NCBI GenBank assembly: GCA_031404455.1
Contig: JANNHP010000187.1
Span: 1 to 23,529 of the forward strand
DNA from: JANNHP01 sp031404455
GTDB taxonomy: Bacteria; Planctomycetota; JAJSAM01; JAJVHW01
Direction of reading: 5' to 3'
DNA length: 23,529 bases
Position numbers and translations under genes: made by a program. The notes under the pieces are model-generated. The model did not search any database, was not told where the DNA came from, and worked only from the letters and a program-made list of their open reading frames with translations. This document shows positions 7,457-14,876 of this stretch, in pieces (positions within the stretch are counted from its first letter, which is position 1; each line of letters opens with the position of its first letter).

Positions 7457-8688
7457 CGGCGCACCCCGAGGAGCAGTTCGTGTCCCGGACGGCGGCGCCG
7501 GTCGAAGACGGCCGCAAGCGCGCCGGACTTCAGCGAGAGCGGCACGTCGAGCACCGTGACGGAGCCACCCTCGATGGCGGCGCGCGCGCGCGGTGCGGCG
7601 GGACCGCCCGCGACGCGCACCACGTAGGTCCTCTCGCCGGGCCGCGCGCGCCCGGACCGGGCGCCGGACTGCGGGGCGTCGAAGGGCGGCGCGTCCGCGC
7701 GGAGGTCGGGCTCGACCTCGGCCAGAGCGCGCAGCACCGGGAAGATCGCGCTGCGCCCGCGGCGGCACACGATCGTCCGGCGTTCGCGTCCGAGGAGGGT
7801 CAGCCGGACCGCGTGCCCCGTCTGCACCTGGTTCTCGACGAGCGTCGCCGTGAGCGACACGGCGTCCTCGAAGGCTCGCAGCCCGCGGCGCGAGTCCTCG
7901 GCGAGCGCCGTCGCCAGGACGACGTGGACGGGCGGCCGCGGCTCGCTCCTGAACTCCCGCACGAGCAGGCGTCCGCGCCGGGCCGAGAGCTTCCAGTGGA
8001 CGGACCGGAGACCCTCGCCGTCGCGCCAGGCGCGGATGCCCCAGACCTCCTGCTCGTCGCCGCGGCCCGCGCCGCCGTGTCCCGAGTCGCCGCGGATCCG
8101 CTCGGCGCTCCGGTCGATGCGGCGCAGCGTGCCGAGGCGCGGGAGCACGAGGATGCCGTGCGGCAGCGCGAACCGCAGGCGGCACGTGAAGAAGCCGAGG
8201 GGAAAGGACGACGAGAGCTCCAGCGCGCCCTGCGAGTGGACGCCGCGGCGCAGCGAGGGGTGGAGGACGTCGAGGTGCGTCCCAACCCCGGCGGAGAGAC
8301 GCGCGAGGTACGCGCCGATCCGGTCCGCGCCGGGCTCCGCGCCGGAGACCGCGACGACCACGTCGAACGCCTCGGCGCGTCCTGCGAGGTTCGCGACCGG
8401 CACGCCGAGGACGAACCGTTCGCCCGCGAACGCGGTGACGGGCGGCGGCGTCGCGATGCGCAGCGCCGAGGCGTGACGCCAGCACTCGAACGCCGTCGCG
8501 ATCGAGAGCGCGCCGCAGAGCATCGCCACGATCGAGAAGCCGATCCCGCCGCCCGCCCACGCGAAGAACAGCACGAGGGCCGTCGTGCCGAGGAGCACGC
8601 GGCCGGTGCCCGTCGGGCGCACCGTGACAGCGACCGGACGCAGCGGTGCGCCGGCGAGTCCACTCCCGGGCGCGGCGTCGCCGCTCAC
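7453..8688 (-). CDS. DUF58 / von Willebrand-like domain protein
   Basis: This 411-residue protein begins at GTG 8688, overlapping the moxR stop (GTGA), and ends in the GTGA that opens the transglutaminase gene. It has two adjacent N-terminal membrane segments ('GRVLLGTTALVLFFAWAGGGIGFSIVAMLCGALSIATAF') and a beta-rich domain. The DUF58 signature sits at about residues 225-260: 'GIRAWRDGEGLRSVHWKLSARRGRLLVREF'. DUF58 proteins form a membrane-associated partner of MoxR AAA+ ATPases, often with a vWA-like fold. The gene order moxR-DUF58-transglutaminase supports one complex. The final part is Arg-rich. The biochemical role is not established for this family member. Confidence 0.9.
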   Translation of the reverse strand: MSGDAAPGSGLAGAPLRPVAVTVRPTGTGRVLLGTTALVLFFAWAGGGIGFSIVAMLCGALSIATAFECWRHASALRIATPPPVTAFAGERFVLGVPVANLAGRAEAFDVVVAVSGAEPGADRIGAYLARLSAGVGTHLDVLHPSLRRGVHSQGALELSSSFPLGFFTCRLRFALPHGILVLPRLGTLRRIDRSAERIRGDSGHGGAGRGDEQEVWGIRAWRDGEGLRSVHWKLSARRGRLLVREFRSEPRPPVHVVLATALAEDSRRGLRAFEDAVSLTATLVENQVQTGHAVRLTLLGRERRTIVCRRGRSAIFPVLRALAEVEPDLRADAPPFDAPQSGARSGRARPGERTYVVRVAGGPAAPRARAAIEGGSVTVLDVPLSLKSGALAAVFDRRRRPGHELLLGVRR

Positions 8689-9638
8689 GCGGGGACCGCG
8701 ATGCCGTCGAGGAGTTCGGACACGAGGCGCTCGCCGTGCGCCTCCGACTCGGAGGCGACGGCGCTCGGCACGATGCGGTGCGCGAGCACGGGCACGGCGA
8801 GGCGTTTCACGTCGTCCGGCAGGCAGTAGTCGCGGCCGTGGGCGAGCGCGTGCGCCTGCGCCGCGCGCACGAGTCCGACTCCGGCGCGCGTGCTGAGTCC
8901 GAGCGCGAACTTTCCGCCGCGCCGCGTGGCCGAGAGGATCGTCAGCACGTAGTCCTCGATCGCCGGATCGACGCGCACCTTGCGCACGAACGCGATGAGG
9001 CCGAGCAGTTCCTCGTGAGTCAGCACGGGTTCGAGGCGGTCCACGTCCTCGCCCATCGCGCGCGTCCGCAGCACCTTGCGCTCGTCCTCGCGCGCGGGGT
9101 AGCCCATGGCGATGCGCAGGAGGAACCGGTCGAGCTGCGACTCGGGGAGCGGGTACGTGCCCTCGAACTCGAGCGGGTTCTGCGTCGCGACGACGAGGAA
9201 GGGGCGCGGCAGGTCGTGCGTGCGCCCGTCGATCGAGACGCGCCGGTCGCTCATGCACTCGAGAAGGGCCGATTGCGTGCGCGGCGTGGTGCGATTCAGT
9301 TCGTCGGCGAGGACGACGTGCGTGAACACCGGCCCCGGCTTGAAGACGAACTCGCCCGTCGCGGCGTCGTGCACCGAGACGCCGAGGACGTCGGACGGAA
9401 GCAGATCCGAGGTGAACTGGATGCGCCGGAACCCGAGGCCGAGCGATCGCGCGAGCGCCTTCGCGAGCGTCGTCTTGCCGGTGCCGGGCACGTCCTCGAT
9501 GAGCACGTGGCCCTCGGCGAGGCAGCCGACGACCGCGAGCACGACTTGCAGTCGCTTGCCGAAGATCACGCGCTCCACGCTCGCGACGAGCCGTTCGATC
9601 TGGGCGTGCGCCGCGGCTGGGGAGGGGCTCGGCGTCAT
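8685..9638 (-). CDS. MoxR-family AAA+ ATPase
   Basis: This 317-residue protein has its ATG at 9638, preceded by a GAGGA ribosome site about 5 nt away. All the AAA+ elements are visible: Walker A PGTGKTT (K55), Walker B VVLADE (D112/E113), sensor 1 ATQN (N154) and the MoxR-specific 'EFEGTYPLPESQLDRFLLRI' segment, which includes a candidate arginine finger. The helical lid carries 'STRAGVGLVRAAQAHALAHGRDYCLPDDVKRLAVPVLAHRI'. MoxR ATPases act as chaperone-like remodellers, usually with vWA or DUF58 partners, and the next gene is exactly such a partner. This is the first gene of a three-gene operon with overlapping joints. Confidence 0.95.
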   Translation of the reverse strand: MTPSPSPAAAHAQIERLVASVERVIFGKRLQVVLAVVGCLAEGHVLIEDVPGTGKTTLAKALARSLGLGFRRIQFTSDLLPSDVLGVSVHDAATGEFVFKPGPVFTHVVLADELNRTTPRTQSALLECMSDRRVSIDGRTHDLPRPFLVVATQNPLEFEGTYPLPESQLDRFLLRIAMGYPAREDERKVLRTRAMGEDVDRLEPVLTHEELLGLIAFVRKVRVDPAIEDYVLTILSATRRGGKFALGLSTRAGVGLVRAAQAHALAHGRDYCLPDDVKRLAVPVLAHRIVPSAVASESEAHGERLVSELLDGIAVPA

Positions 9639-9685
9639 CGGTCCTCACATTCGGATGGCGGCCGGATCCCGGCGGCCGCCCCGCG

Positions 9686-9691
9686 ATCCTA
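9686..9691 (-). promoter_or_regulatory. Candidate -10 element for the moxR operon (TAGGAT)
   Basis: On the minus strand the hexamer TAGGAT sits about 48 bp before the moxR start, within a GC-rich divergent region shared with the M50 peptidase gene. No convincing -35 was found. The call rests on the hexamer and its position alone. Confidence 0.3.
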
Positions 9692-9727
9692 CCCGCGGCG
9701 TGTGCGGCCGGGGCTCGACCGAAGAGA

Positions 9728-9733
9728 TATCCT
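9728..9733 (+). promoter_or_regulatory. Candidate -10 element for the M50 peptidase gene (TATCCT)
   Basis: TATCCT in an otherwise GC-rich region lies 14 bp before GGAGG (9748-9752) and about 55 bp before the ATG at 9789. The same hexamer precedes the peroxidase gene. No -35 match at the right distance was found. Confidence 0.3.
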
Positions 9734-9747
9734 CAGCGCAGGAATCC

Positions 9748-9752
9748 GGAGG
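9748..9752 (+). promoter_or_regulatory. Ribosome-binding site GGAGG pointing to a CTG start
   Basis: GGAGG is followed after 6 nt by the in-frame CTG at 9759-9761. The nearest in-frame ATG (9789) is 36 nt away, too far for this site. This site therefore favours initiation at CTG for the M50 peptidase. Confidence 0.45.
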
Positions 9753-9788
9753 CCGCCCCTGACCGAGTCACGCTTCGAGCCGAACCCG

Positions 9789-10760
9789 ATGACGCGCCTC
9801 CTCAACACGTCGTGGCCGGTCTTCCGTGCCTTGCGTGTGGACGTGCGGGTGAGCTGGACGATCGTCATCATCCCGCTGTTCATCGCGTGGACGCTCGCGA
9901 AGTGGATGCCCTGGGCCGATGCGCTCGCATGGGGCGCCGCGTCGACGCTCGCTCTCTACGCGACCACGTGGACCCACGAGATGGGTCACATCGCCATGGG
10001 CCGTCGCTGCGGCGTCGAGACGGAGACGATGACGCTGCGCGCGCTCGGCGGGCTCGCGCACCTCTCGGCCCCGGCGCAGACGCCGAAGGACGACATCCGC
10101 ATCTCGCTCGCGGGTCCGGCGACGCACCTCGTGTGGATGGCGGTCCTCTTCCCTTCCACGTGGCTCCTCCGCGACACGCAAGGGCGCGAGACCTGGTTCT
10201 GGATGCTCGATGGGTTCGCGCGCCTGCAGCTCTGGATGATGGTCTTCAACCTGCTGCCCGTGTGGCCGCTCGACGGCGGCAAGGCGACTCGCAGCGCGCT
10301 GGCGCTGCGAGTCCATGCGAACCGCGCGTCGTATCACGCGGCGACGATCGGCTTCGTCGGCAACGCGGCGTTCATCGTGCTCGGCCTCCTCTCGTGGCTG
10401 AAGGTCGCTGACCCGCTGGCGTTCGGCACGTACGGATTCCTGCTCGTCTGGATCGGCGTCGAGGGCATCCAGGCCTGCCGTCAGCTCCGGATGGACGCGA
10501 AGTACGGGGAGATCTACGCAGACCACGACCCGTTCCAGCAGACGCTCGTCGCCTCGAAGTCGGCGATGCGCGGCGCCGACGCGGAGGAGCAGCGCGAGCG
10601 CGAGGCCCGCCGCGCGGCGCGCGCGGAGCGTCAGCGTCTGCAGGAGACGACGGACCGCCTGCTCGACCGCATCAACGAGCTCGGCGGGATCGACAAGCTG
10701 TCCGCGCGCGAAAGGAGCGAGCTCGAACGCGCGAGCCGCGCGCTGTCCGAGCACGAGTGA
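9789..10760 (+). CDS. Site-2-protease-like M50 zinc metallopeptidase with DUF6576-like tail
   Basis: This integral membrane protein has 323 residues from the ATG. Zinc ligands are His63 and His67 in HEMGH, with catalytic Glu64; the third ligand is Asp162 in NLLPVWPLDGGK, the M50 signature. Membrane segments include 'WTIVIIPLFIAWTLA', 'ALAWGAASTLALYATTWTHEMGHIAMG' and 'ATIGFVGNAAFIVLGLLSWL'. The family cleaves membrane-embedded proteins, commonly anti-sigma factors. The last 65 residues are a charged helix ending in 'LLDRINELGGIDKLSARERSELERASRAL', which resembles the DUF6576 tail found on rhomboid proteases. The start is uncertain: an in-frame CTG at 9759 lies 6 nt after a GGAGG site, whereas the ATG at 9789 has no ribosome site. 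The true protein may therefore have 10 more residues. Confidence 0.9.
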   Translation: MTRLLNTSWPVFRALRVDVRVSWTIVIIPLFIAWTLAKWMPWADALAWGAASTLALYATTWTHEMGHIAMGRRCGVETETMTLRALGGLAHLSAPAQTPKDDIRISLAGPATHLVWMAVLFPSTWLLRDTQGRETWFWMLDGFARLQLWMMVFNLLPVWPLDGGKATRSALALRVHANRASYHAATIGFVGNAAFIVLGLLSWLKVADPLAFGTYGFLLVWIGVEGIQACRQLRMDAKYGEIYADHDPFQQTLVASKSAMRGADAEEQREREARRAARAERQRLQETTDRLLDRINELGGIDKLSARERSELERASRALSEHE

Positions 10761-10842
10761 AGCGCGCGCCGCCGACGGGGCGCATCGCGGGCCGGGCCAC
10801 AAAGATTTCCTGACCGCGCATCGACGAAGTGCCCTGGGCAGG

Positions 10843-10848
10843 TATCCT
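10843..10848 (+). promoter_or_regulatory. Candidate -10 element for the peroxidase gene (TATCCT)
   Basis: TATCCT lies 52 bp upstream of the peroxidase start. TCGACG at 10821-10826 (4 of 6 matches to TTGACA) is 16 bp upstream and could be a weak -35. This suggests a sigma-70-type promoter, unproven. Confidence 0.35.
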
Positions 10849-10900
10849 CGATCACGCCGGCGATGGGAGTTGCGGGCCGCGCGGCGCGAGGAGGACGCAG

Positions 10901-13555
10901 ATGAGGAATCGAAAGCTCGTCAGGTTCGGGCGCGCGGGCGCCGTCATGGCGTTCGCGACCGTGGCCGCCGCCGTCGCAGGTGAGACGCCGCTGCCGCCGG
11001 TCCCGTACCCCACCGAGAACACCCCGACCGACGCGAAGCGCGTGCTCGGCAAGATCCTCTTCTTCGAGGAACAGCTCTCGTCCGACAACTCGGTCTCCTG
11101 CGCGACCTGCCACGTGATGTCGCGCGGCGGCACGGACCCGCGGCGGCGACGCAATCCCGGGAAGAACGGCAGCTTCGGCGACGCGGGCGACGTGTTCGGC
11201 TCCCCTGGAGTCGCCTCGAAGACGGCCGACGGATCGGCCGACGCCGCGAGCGCCTTCGGTCTGGCACCGCAGGTCACTCCCCGCACGGCGCCGTCGCCGT
11301 TCGCGTCGAACTACGCGAAGTCGATCCTCTGGGACGGCCGCGCGAGCGACCGGTTCGTCGATCCCGTGACGAACCAGGTGGTCGTGCAGCAGGGCGGCGC
11401 GCTCGAGAGCCAGGCGCTCCTCCCGCTCGTCAACGCGACGGAGATGGGCCACATCGAGCGCGGCTTCCCCGAGATCCTCGAGAGGATCGCCGCGGTCACG
11501 CCGCTGGCGCTCGCCGACCGGCTCCCGCCCGACGTGGCGGCGACCCTCGCGGGCAACCCCGGCTACCCGGAGCTCTTCCGCCGCGCGTTCGGCGACACCG
11601 CGATCGACGCGTCGCGCATCGCGCTCGCGATCGCCACGTACGAGCGGACGCTCCTGCCCGACCAGACCGACTTCGACCGGTTCATCGCCGGCGACACGAC
11701 CGCCCTCAGCGAGGGCGAGCAGCGCGGGCTGAAGGCGATGCGCGAAGCCGGGTGCGTCGCCTGCCACTCGGGTCCGCTCTTCTCCGACAACACGATGAGG
11801 GCCACCGGTGTCCGGCCGCACCGCGACGACGGCGGCCGCGCCGACGTGTCGTCCTCGACGGAGGACCTCGGCAAGTTCAAGGTGCCGTCGCTCCGCAACG
11901 TGGCGCTGAAGCGCAGCTTCTTCCACGACGGCAAGCGCACGACGCTCCACGAGGCGGTGAAGTTCTACGCCCGCGTCAAGAACCCCATGGTCGGCGCCCC
12001 CCACAACCGGGAGCGCGGCTTCGCCCCGGGCACCGACCCGGGATCGGGAACGGGAACCGGCGCGGACGAGACGGCGGGCTACGGCAGCGGCCAGAACCCC
12101 GACGAGGTGCAGTTCGTCGACAACCAGGATCCGGCGATGGCCGACATCCACCTCACGACCGAGCAGACCACGGACATCGAGGCGTTCCTCTCGGGAGGAC
12201 TCGTCGATCCGCGCGTGCAGGACGAGATCTACCCGTTCGACCGTCCGCTCCTCGCGTCGGAGCACGCGGATCTCGCGCCGCAGGTGACGGGCGACGGACG
12301 TCCCGGCGCCGCCGGCGTGCCGGAGATCGTCGTCACGACGCCCGCGTTCGCGGGCAACCCCGGGTTCCAGGTCGGCGTCGGGTCAGGACCGGCCGGCGTC
12401 GACGCGCGGCTCATCACCTGGCAGGACGGCGTCGCGCCGACGACCTCGGAGACGATCACCCTCGAGCCGAGCGCCGCCGCGGGCGGCATCGGCACGATCA
12501 CCATCCCCCTGACGAACGTCGAGCCGGGAACCGTGCTGCACATGCTCTGGCAGGTGGACGATCCGAACGCGCCGGGCGGCGTCTCGCTCTCGCGCACGAT
12601 GGAGGTCCCGGTCTTCGCGCCGCGCACGAAGTCGCTCCTCGCGCCGACGGCGCCGCGCGAACCGCTCGACCCCGCTGCCGTGGACGACCGCGACGCCTAC
12701 GTCGCTCAGGCGTCGTTCCGCGTCGACTGGAAGGCGCAGAAGAAGGGCAGCCCCAAGGACGAGTTCTCCGTGCTCGGCCGCATCAATCCCCGCGGCGTCG
12801 GGGCGGACCTCTCCCACGGCAAGGTCTCGGTGTGGATCGGCGACGCGCAGGTCCTGCGCGACGCGCCCCTCGACGCCGACGGGCGCCTCAACGGGCCGCT
12901 CGCCACCGCGTCGTTCGATCCGGTCCTCGGGACCGTGTCGGTCTCGCTCCGCGGCGCCGACCTCGGCGCGGCACTCGAGCAGACCAAGTCGGGCGCGGGC
13001 GGCAGGAGCGAGGTGTCCGTGATCGTCACGGTCGGCGGACTCGGGCTCGAGGAGCCGACCGTCGCCACCGAGGTTCCGTTCAACTGGCGCGCGAAGCCGG
13101 GCGGCGTCGCCTCCGGGCGGTTCGACTTCCGGCGCTCGGGAACCGCTCGCGGCACGTTCCAGGTCACTCGGATCACGACGCTGCCGGTCTCGGCGGGCCG
13201 TGTCCGGATCGTCGCGAGCGGCATCCTCGACGCGCCCGGGCGAGAGCCGTTCAGCGCGCCGCAGGGACTCGAACTGCGCGTCGGCGCGTCGTCCGCCTTC
13301 TGGATCGGCGAGAGCCGGCTCGAAACCTCGAAGAAGACCGGGATGATCGTCGCGAGCGGGCTCGGCGCCATGCGGTCGCTCCGCATCGACACGAAGCGCC
13401 GCGTGTTCGCGATCGACGTCGAGGTCGACGACCCGAACCTCGCGGCGTCGCCGTCCGGTTCCGTCGTCCCCGTCGGCTTCCGGATCGACACGACGCCCGG
13501 CACGCCCGGTCCCGCCGGCGCGTTCGAGACGATCGCCGAGATCCGCATCCGCTGA
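10901..13555 (+). CDS. Secreted di-heme cytochrome c peroxidase (MauG/CcpA family) with large C-terminal extension
   Basis: This 884-residue protein starts at the ATG after a GAGGAGG ribosome site, and a Sec signal (MRNRKLVRFGRAGAVMAFATVAAAVAG) ends near residue 27. Two c-type haem sites are present: CATCH (Cys67, Cys70, His71), in the usual 'LGKILFFEEQLSSDNSVSCATCH' context, and CVACH (Cys285, Cys288, His289). The family block 'GKFKVPSLRNVALKRSFFHDGKRTTLHEAVKFYA' follows. Typical di-heme peroxidases are 320-450 residues long and reduce H2O2 in the periplasm or oxidise a protein partner. Here the peroxidase part ends near residue 435. The remaining 450 residues are beta-rich with no haem motif ('PGFQVGVGSGPAGVDARLITWQDG', 'KVSVWIGDAQVLRDAPL', 'VEVDDPN'). 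That part may be a binding or surface-attachment region, which is inference. The stop codon lies in the foot of a long hairpin. Confidence 0.9.
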   Translation: MRNRKLVRFGRAGAVMAFATVAAAVAGETPLPPVPYPTENTPTDAKRVLGKILFFEEQLSSDNSVSCATCHVMSRGGTDPRRRRNPGKNGSFGDAGDVFGSPGVASKTADGSADAASAFGLAPQVTPRTAPSPFASNYAKSILWDGRASDRFVDPVTNQVVVQQGGALESQALLPLVNATEMGHIERGFPEILERIAAVTPLALADRLPPDVAATLAGNPGYPELFRRAFGDTAIDASRIALAIATYERTLLPDQTDFDRFIAGDTTALSEGEQRGLKAMREAGCVACHSGPLFSDNTMRATGVRPHRDDGGRADVSSSTEDLGKFKVPSLRNVALKRSFFHDGKRTTLHEAVKFYARVKNPMVGAPHNRERGFAPGTDPGSGTGTGADETAGYGSGQNPDEVQFVDNQDPAMADIHLTTEQTTDIEAFLSGGLVDPRVQDEIYPFDRPLLASEHADLAPQVTGDGRPGAAGVPEIVVTTPAFAGNPGFQVGVGSGPAGVDARLITWQDGVAPTTSETITLEPSAAAGGIGTITIPLTNVEPGTVLHMLWQVDDPNAPGGVSLSRTMEVPVFAPRTKSLLAPTAPREPLDPAAVDDRDAYVAQASFRVDWKAQKKGSPKDEFSVLGRINPRGVGADLSHGKVSVWIGDAQVLRDAPLDADGRLNGPLATASFDPVLGTVSVSLRGADLGAALEQTKSGAGGRSEVSVIVTVGGLGLEEPTVATEVPFNWRAKPGGVASGRFDFRRSGTARGTFQVTRITTLPVSAGRVRIVASGILDAPGREPFSAPQGLELRVGASSAFWIGESRLETSKKTGMIVASGLGAMRSLRIDTKRRVFAIDVEVDDPNLAASPSGSVVPVGFRIDTTPGTPGPAGAFETIAEIRIR

Positions 13556-13602
13556 AAGCTCGTGAAGAGACCGCGAGGCGCGGCTTCTTCACGAGCTTTC
13601 AG
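13552..13602. terminator. Very strong hairpin overlapping the peroxidase stop codon
   Basis: The arms CTGAAAGCTCGTGAAGA (13552-13568) and its exact reverse complement (13586-13602) make a 17-bp perfect stem. A two-base interruption (one G-U, one A-C) is followed by a further 5-bp stem, CCGCG/CGCGG, closed by the loop AGG. The hairpin starts at the stop codon itself. No T-tract follows, so it would be a U-less terminator, an mRNA 3' stabiliser or a repeat element. It separates the peroxidase gene from the acetyltransferase gene. Confidence 0.6.
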
Positions 13603-13705
13603 TAGACCTTCCGACGTTGTCGTGCGCGCGTCGCCGTGCGGCGAGGGCTCCGCCACTCCCGTCTTCGTCCGCGCGCGCACCCCGCGGCGCGCCTCTTCTC
13701 CGAGA

Positions 13706-14545
13706 ATGCAAGTCCACCGCTTCCCCGACGCCGCCCGGTTCCTCGCAGCCGCCGAGCACCATCTCCTCGCGCGGGAGGCGCTCCTCAACCTCCCGCTCGC
13801 GATCGCGCGGCAGTGCCGGGACGATCCGACGCGCTATCCAGGACGCAACTACTTCGCGGTCGTGGAGGACCGCGCGGACATCGCCGGGATCGCCGTGATG
13901 ACGCCGCCGCACCCGCTCCAGCTCTACGTTCCCGAGGGGCCCGCCGTCCTCGCGGTGGCGAGAGACGTCGCCGACGGCTGGAGCCCGCCGGGCGTCGTCG
14001 GTCCGGTCGCGGCGGCGGAGGCGTTCGCGGCGTCGTGGTGCGCGGCGCGCGGGCTCGCAGCGCGCGTTCGCCTGAACCTGCGCGGATTCGAGCTGACGGA
14101 GGTGACCGATCCGCCGCGTCCGCCGGGGGCGATGCGCGTCGCCGAGGCTCGCGACATGGCGGTCGTCGAGGCGTGGTACCGCGCGTTCGAGGACGAGGTC
14201 CACGCCGTCGCGGGCGGTCTCTCGCCCGAGGAGATCGGCCGCCGCGCCGTGCGCGACGGTCGCGTCTTCCTCTGGGACGACGACGGCCCCGTGGCGCAGA
14301 CGGCGATCGTCGGCTCGACGCCGAACGGCGCGCGCATCGGCGCCGTCTACACACCGGACTCGTCGCGCCGCCGCGGCTATGCGACGGCGCTCGTCGCCGA
14401 GGTCTCGCGGCGCGTGCTCGCGGACGGGAAGCGGTTCGCCTACCTCTTCACCGACCTCGCGAACCCGGTCTCGAATTCGATCTATCCGAAGGTCGGCTAC
14501 CGGCCGGTCGCCGACCTGCGTCACGTCGATTTCGTCGCCCGGTGA
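13706..14545 (+). CDS. GNAT-family N-acetyltransferase
   Basis: This 279-residue protein has its start at the first ATG after the hairpin region, where the family-like sequence 'MQVHRFPDAARFLAAAEHHLLAREALLNLPLAIAR' begins; only a weak GAGA lies before it. The C-terminal half holds the GNAT acetyl-CoA-binding core: 'AQTAIVGSTPNGARIGAVYTPDSSRRRGYATALVAEVSRRVL' with the RRRGYA pyrophosphate loop near residues 219-224, then 'AYLFTDLANPVSNSIYPKVGYRPV'. The N-terminal half (about 140 residues) is a second, degenerate GNAT-like lobe, as in several two-domain acetyltransferases. The substrate is unknown. It ends 6 bp from the convergent dodecin gene. Confidence 0.82.
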   Translation: MQVHRFPDAARFLAAAEHHLLAREALLNLPLAIARQCRDDPTRYPGRNYFAVVEDRADIAGIAVMTPPHPLQLYVPEGPAVLAVARDVADGWSPPGVVGPVAAAEAFAASWCAARGLAARVRLNLRGFELTEVTDPPRPPGAMRVAEARDMAVVEAWYRAFEDEVHAVAGGLSPEEIGRRAVRDGRVFLWDDDGPVAQTAIVGSTPNGARIGAVYTPDSSRRRGYATALVAEVSRRVLADGKRFAYLFTDLANPVSNSIYPKVGYRPVADLRHVDFVAR

Positions 14546-14551
14546 ACGCGG

Positions 14552-14764
14552 CTACTCCAGCTTGAAGCCGATCTTCATCGTCACCTGGTACTCGTCGATC
14601 TTCGCGCCGTCGATCCGGCCGCGCAGTTCCGTCACCTCGAACCACTCCATGTGGCGCACCGACTTCGACGCTCGCGTGACGGCGTTCTGCGCCGCGTCGG
14701 CGAAGGACTTCGCCGACGTTCCGACGATCTCGATCTTCTTGTGGATGGACGGGGACTTGGCCAT
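14552..14764 (-). CDS. Dodecin flavin-binding protein
   Basis: This 70-residue protein is the usual dodecin length. The ATG at 14764 is preceded by a GAGGAG ribosome site. The sequence runs 'IHKKIEIVGTSAKSFADAAQNAVTRASKSVRHMEWFEVTELRGRIDGAKIDEYQVTMKIGFKLE'-like through the beta-alpha-beta-beta fold. The two flavin-stacking/anchoring residues, Trp41 and Gln60, have the same 19-residue spacing as in characterised dodecins (Trp36/Gln55 in Halobacterium). Dodecins form hollow dodecamers that store FMN, riboflavin or lumichrome derivatives and protect the cell from photochemical damage. It is a single gene, divergent from the secreted PrcB-like gene. Confidence 0.96.
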   Translation of the reverse strand: MAKSPSIHKKIEIVGTSAKSFADAAQNAVTRASKSVRHMEWFEVTELRGRIDGAKIDEYQVTMKIGFKLE

Positions 14765-14799
14765 GGACTTTTCTCCTCGGGTGACGGATGACGCGGACG

Positions 14800-14805
14800 A
14801 GGCTA
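14800..14805 (-). promoter_or_regulatory. Candidate -10 element for dodecin (TAGCCT)
   Basis: On the minus strand TAGCCT lies 35 bp before the dodecin ATG and about 20 bp before its ribosome site. No -35 was recognised. Confidence 0.3.
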
Positions 14806-14861
14806 CTCGCCTCGCTCCCGCGGGAAGCCATCCCGGCGAGGGCGCGACGGGCGGAGCGGGC

Positions 14862-14867
14862 TACACT
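14862..14867 (+). promoter_or_regulatory. Candidate -10 element placed for a near-leaderless mRNA (TACACT)
   Basis: TACACT ends 9 nt before the ATG at 14877, and no Shine-Dalgarno sequence lies between. A transcript starting 6-8 nt after the hexamer would have almost no leader. Confidence 0.35.
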
Positions 14868-14876
14868 CGGATCTCC

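Noticed and set aside
5501..8560. Continuous 1019-codon minus frame covering the transglutaminase and much of the DUF58 gene
   Set aside because: Only the part from GTG 7456 shows family similarity; the rest is a low-complexity Arg/Ala shadow of the DUF58 gene in high-GC DNA.
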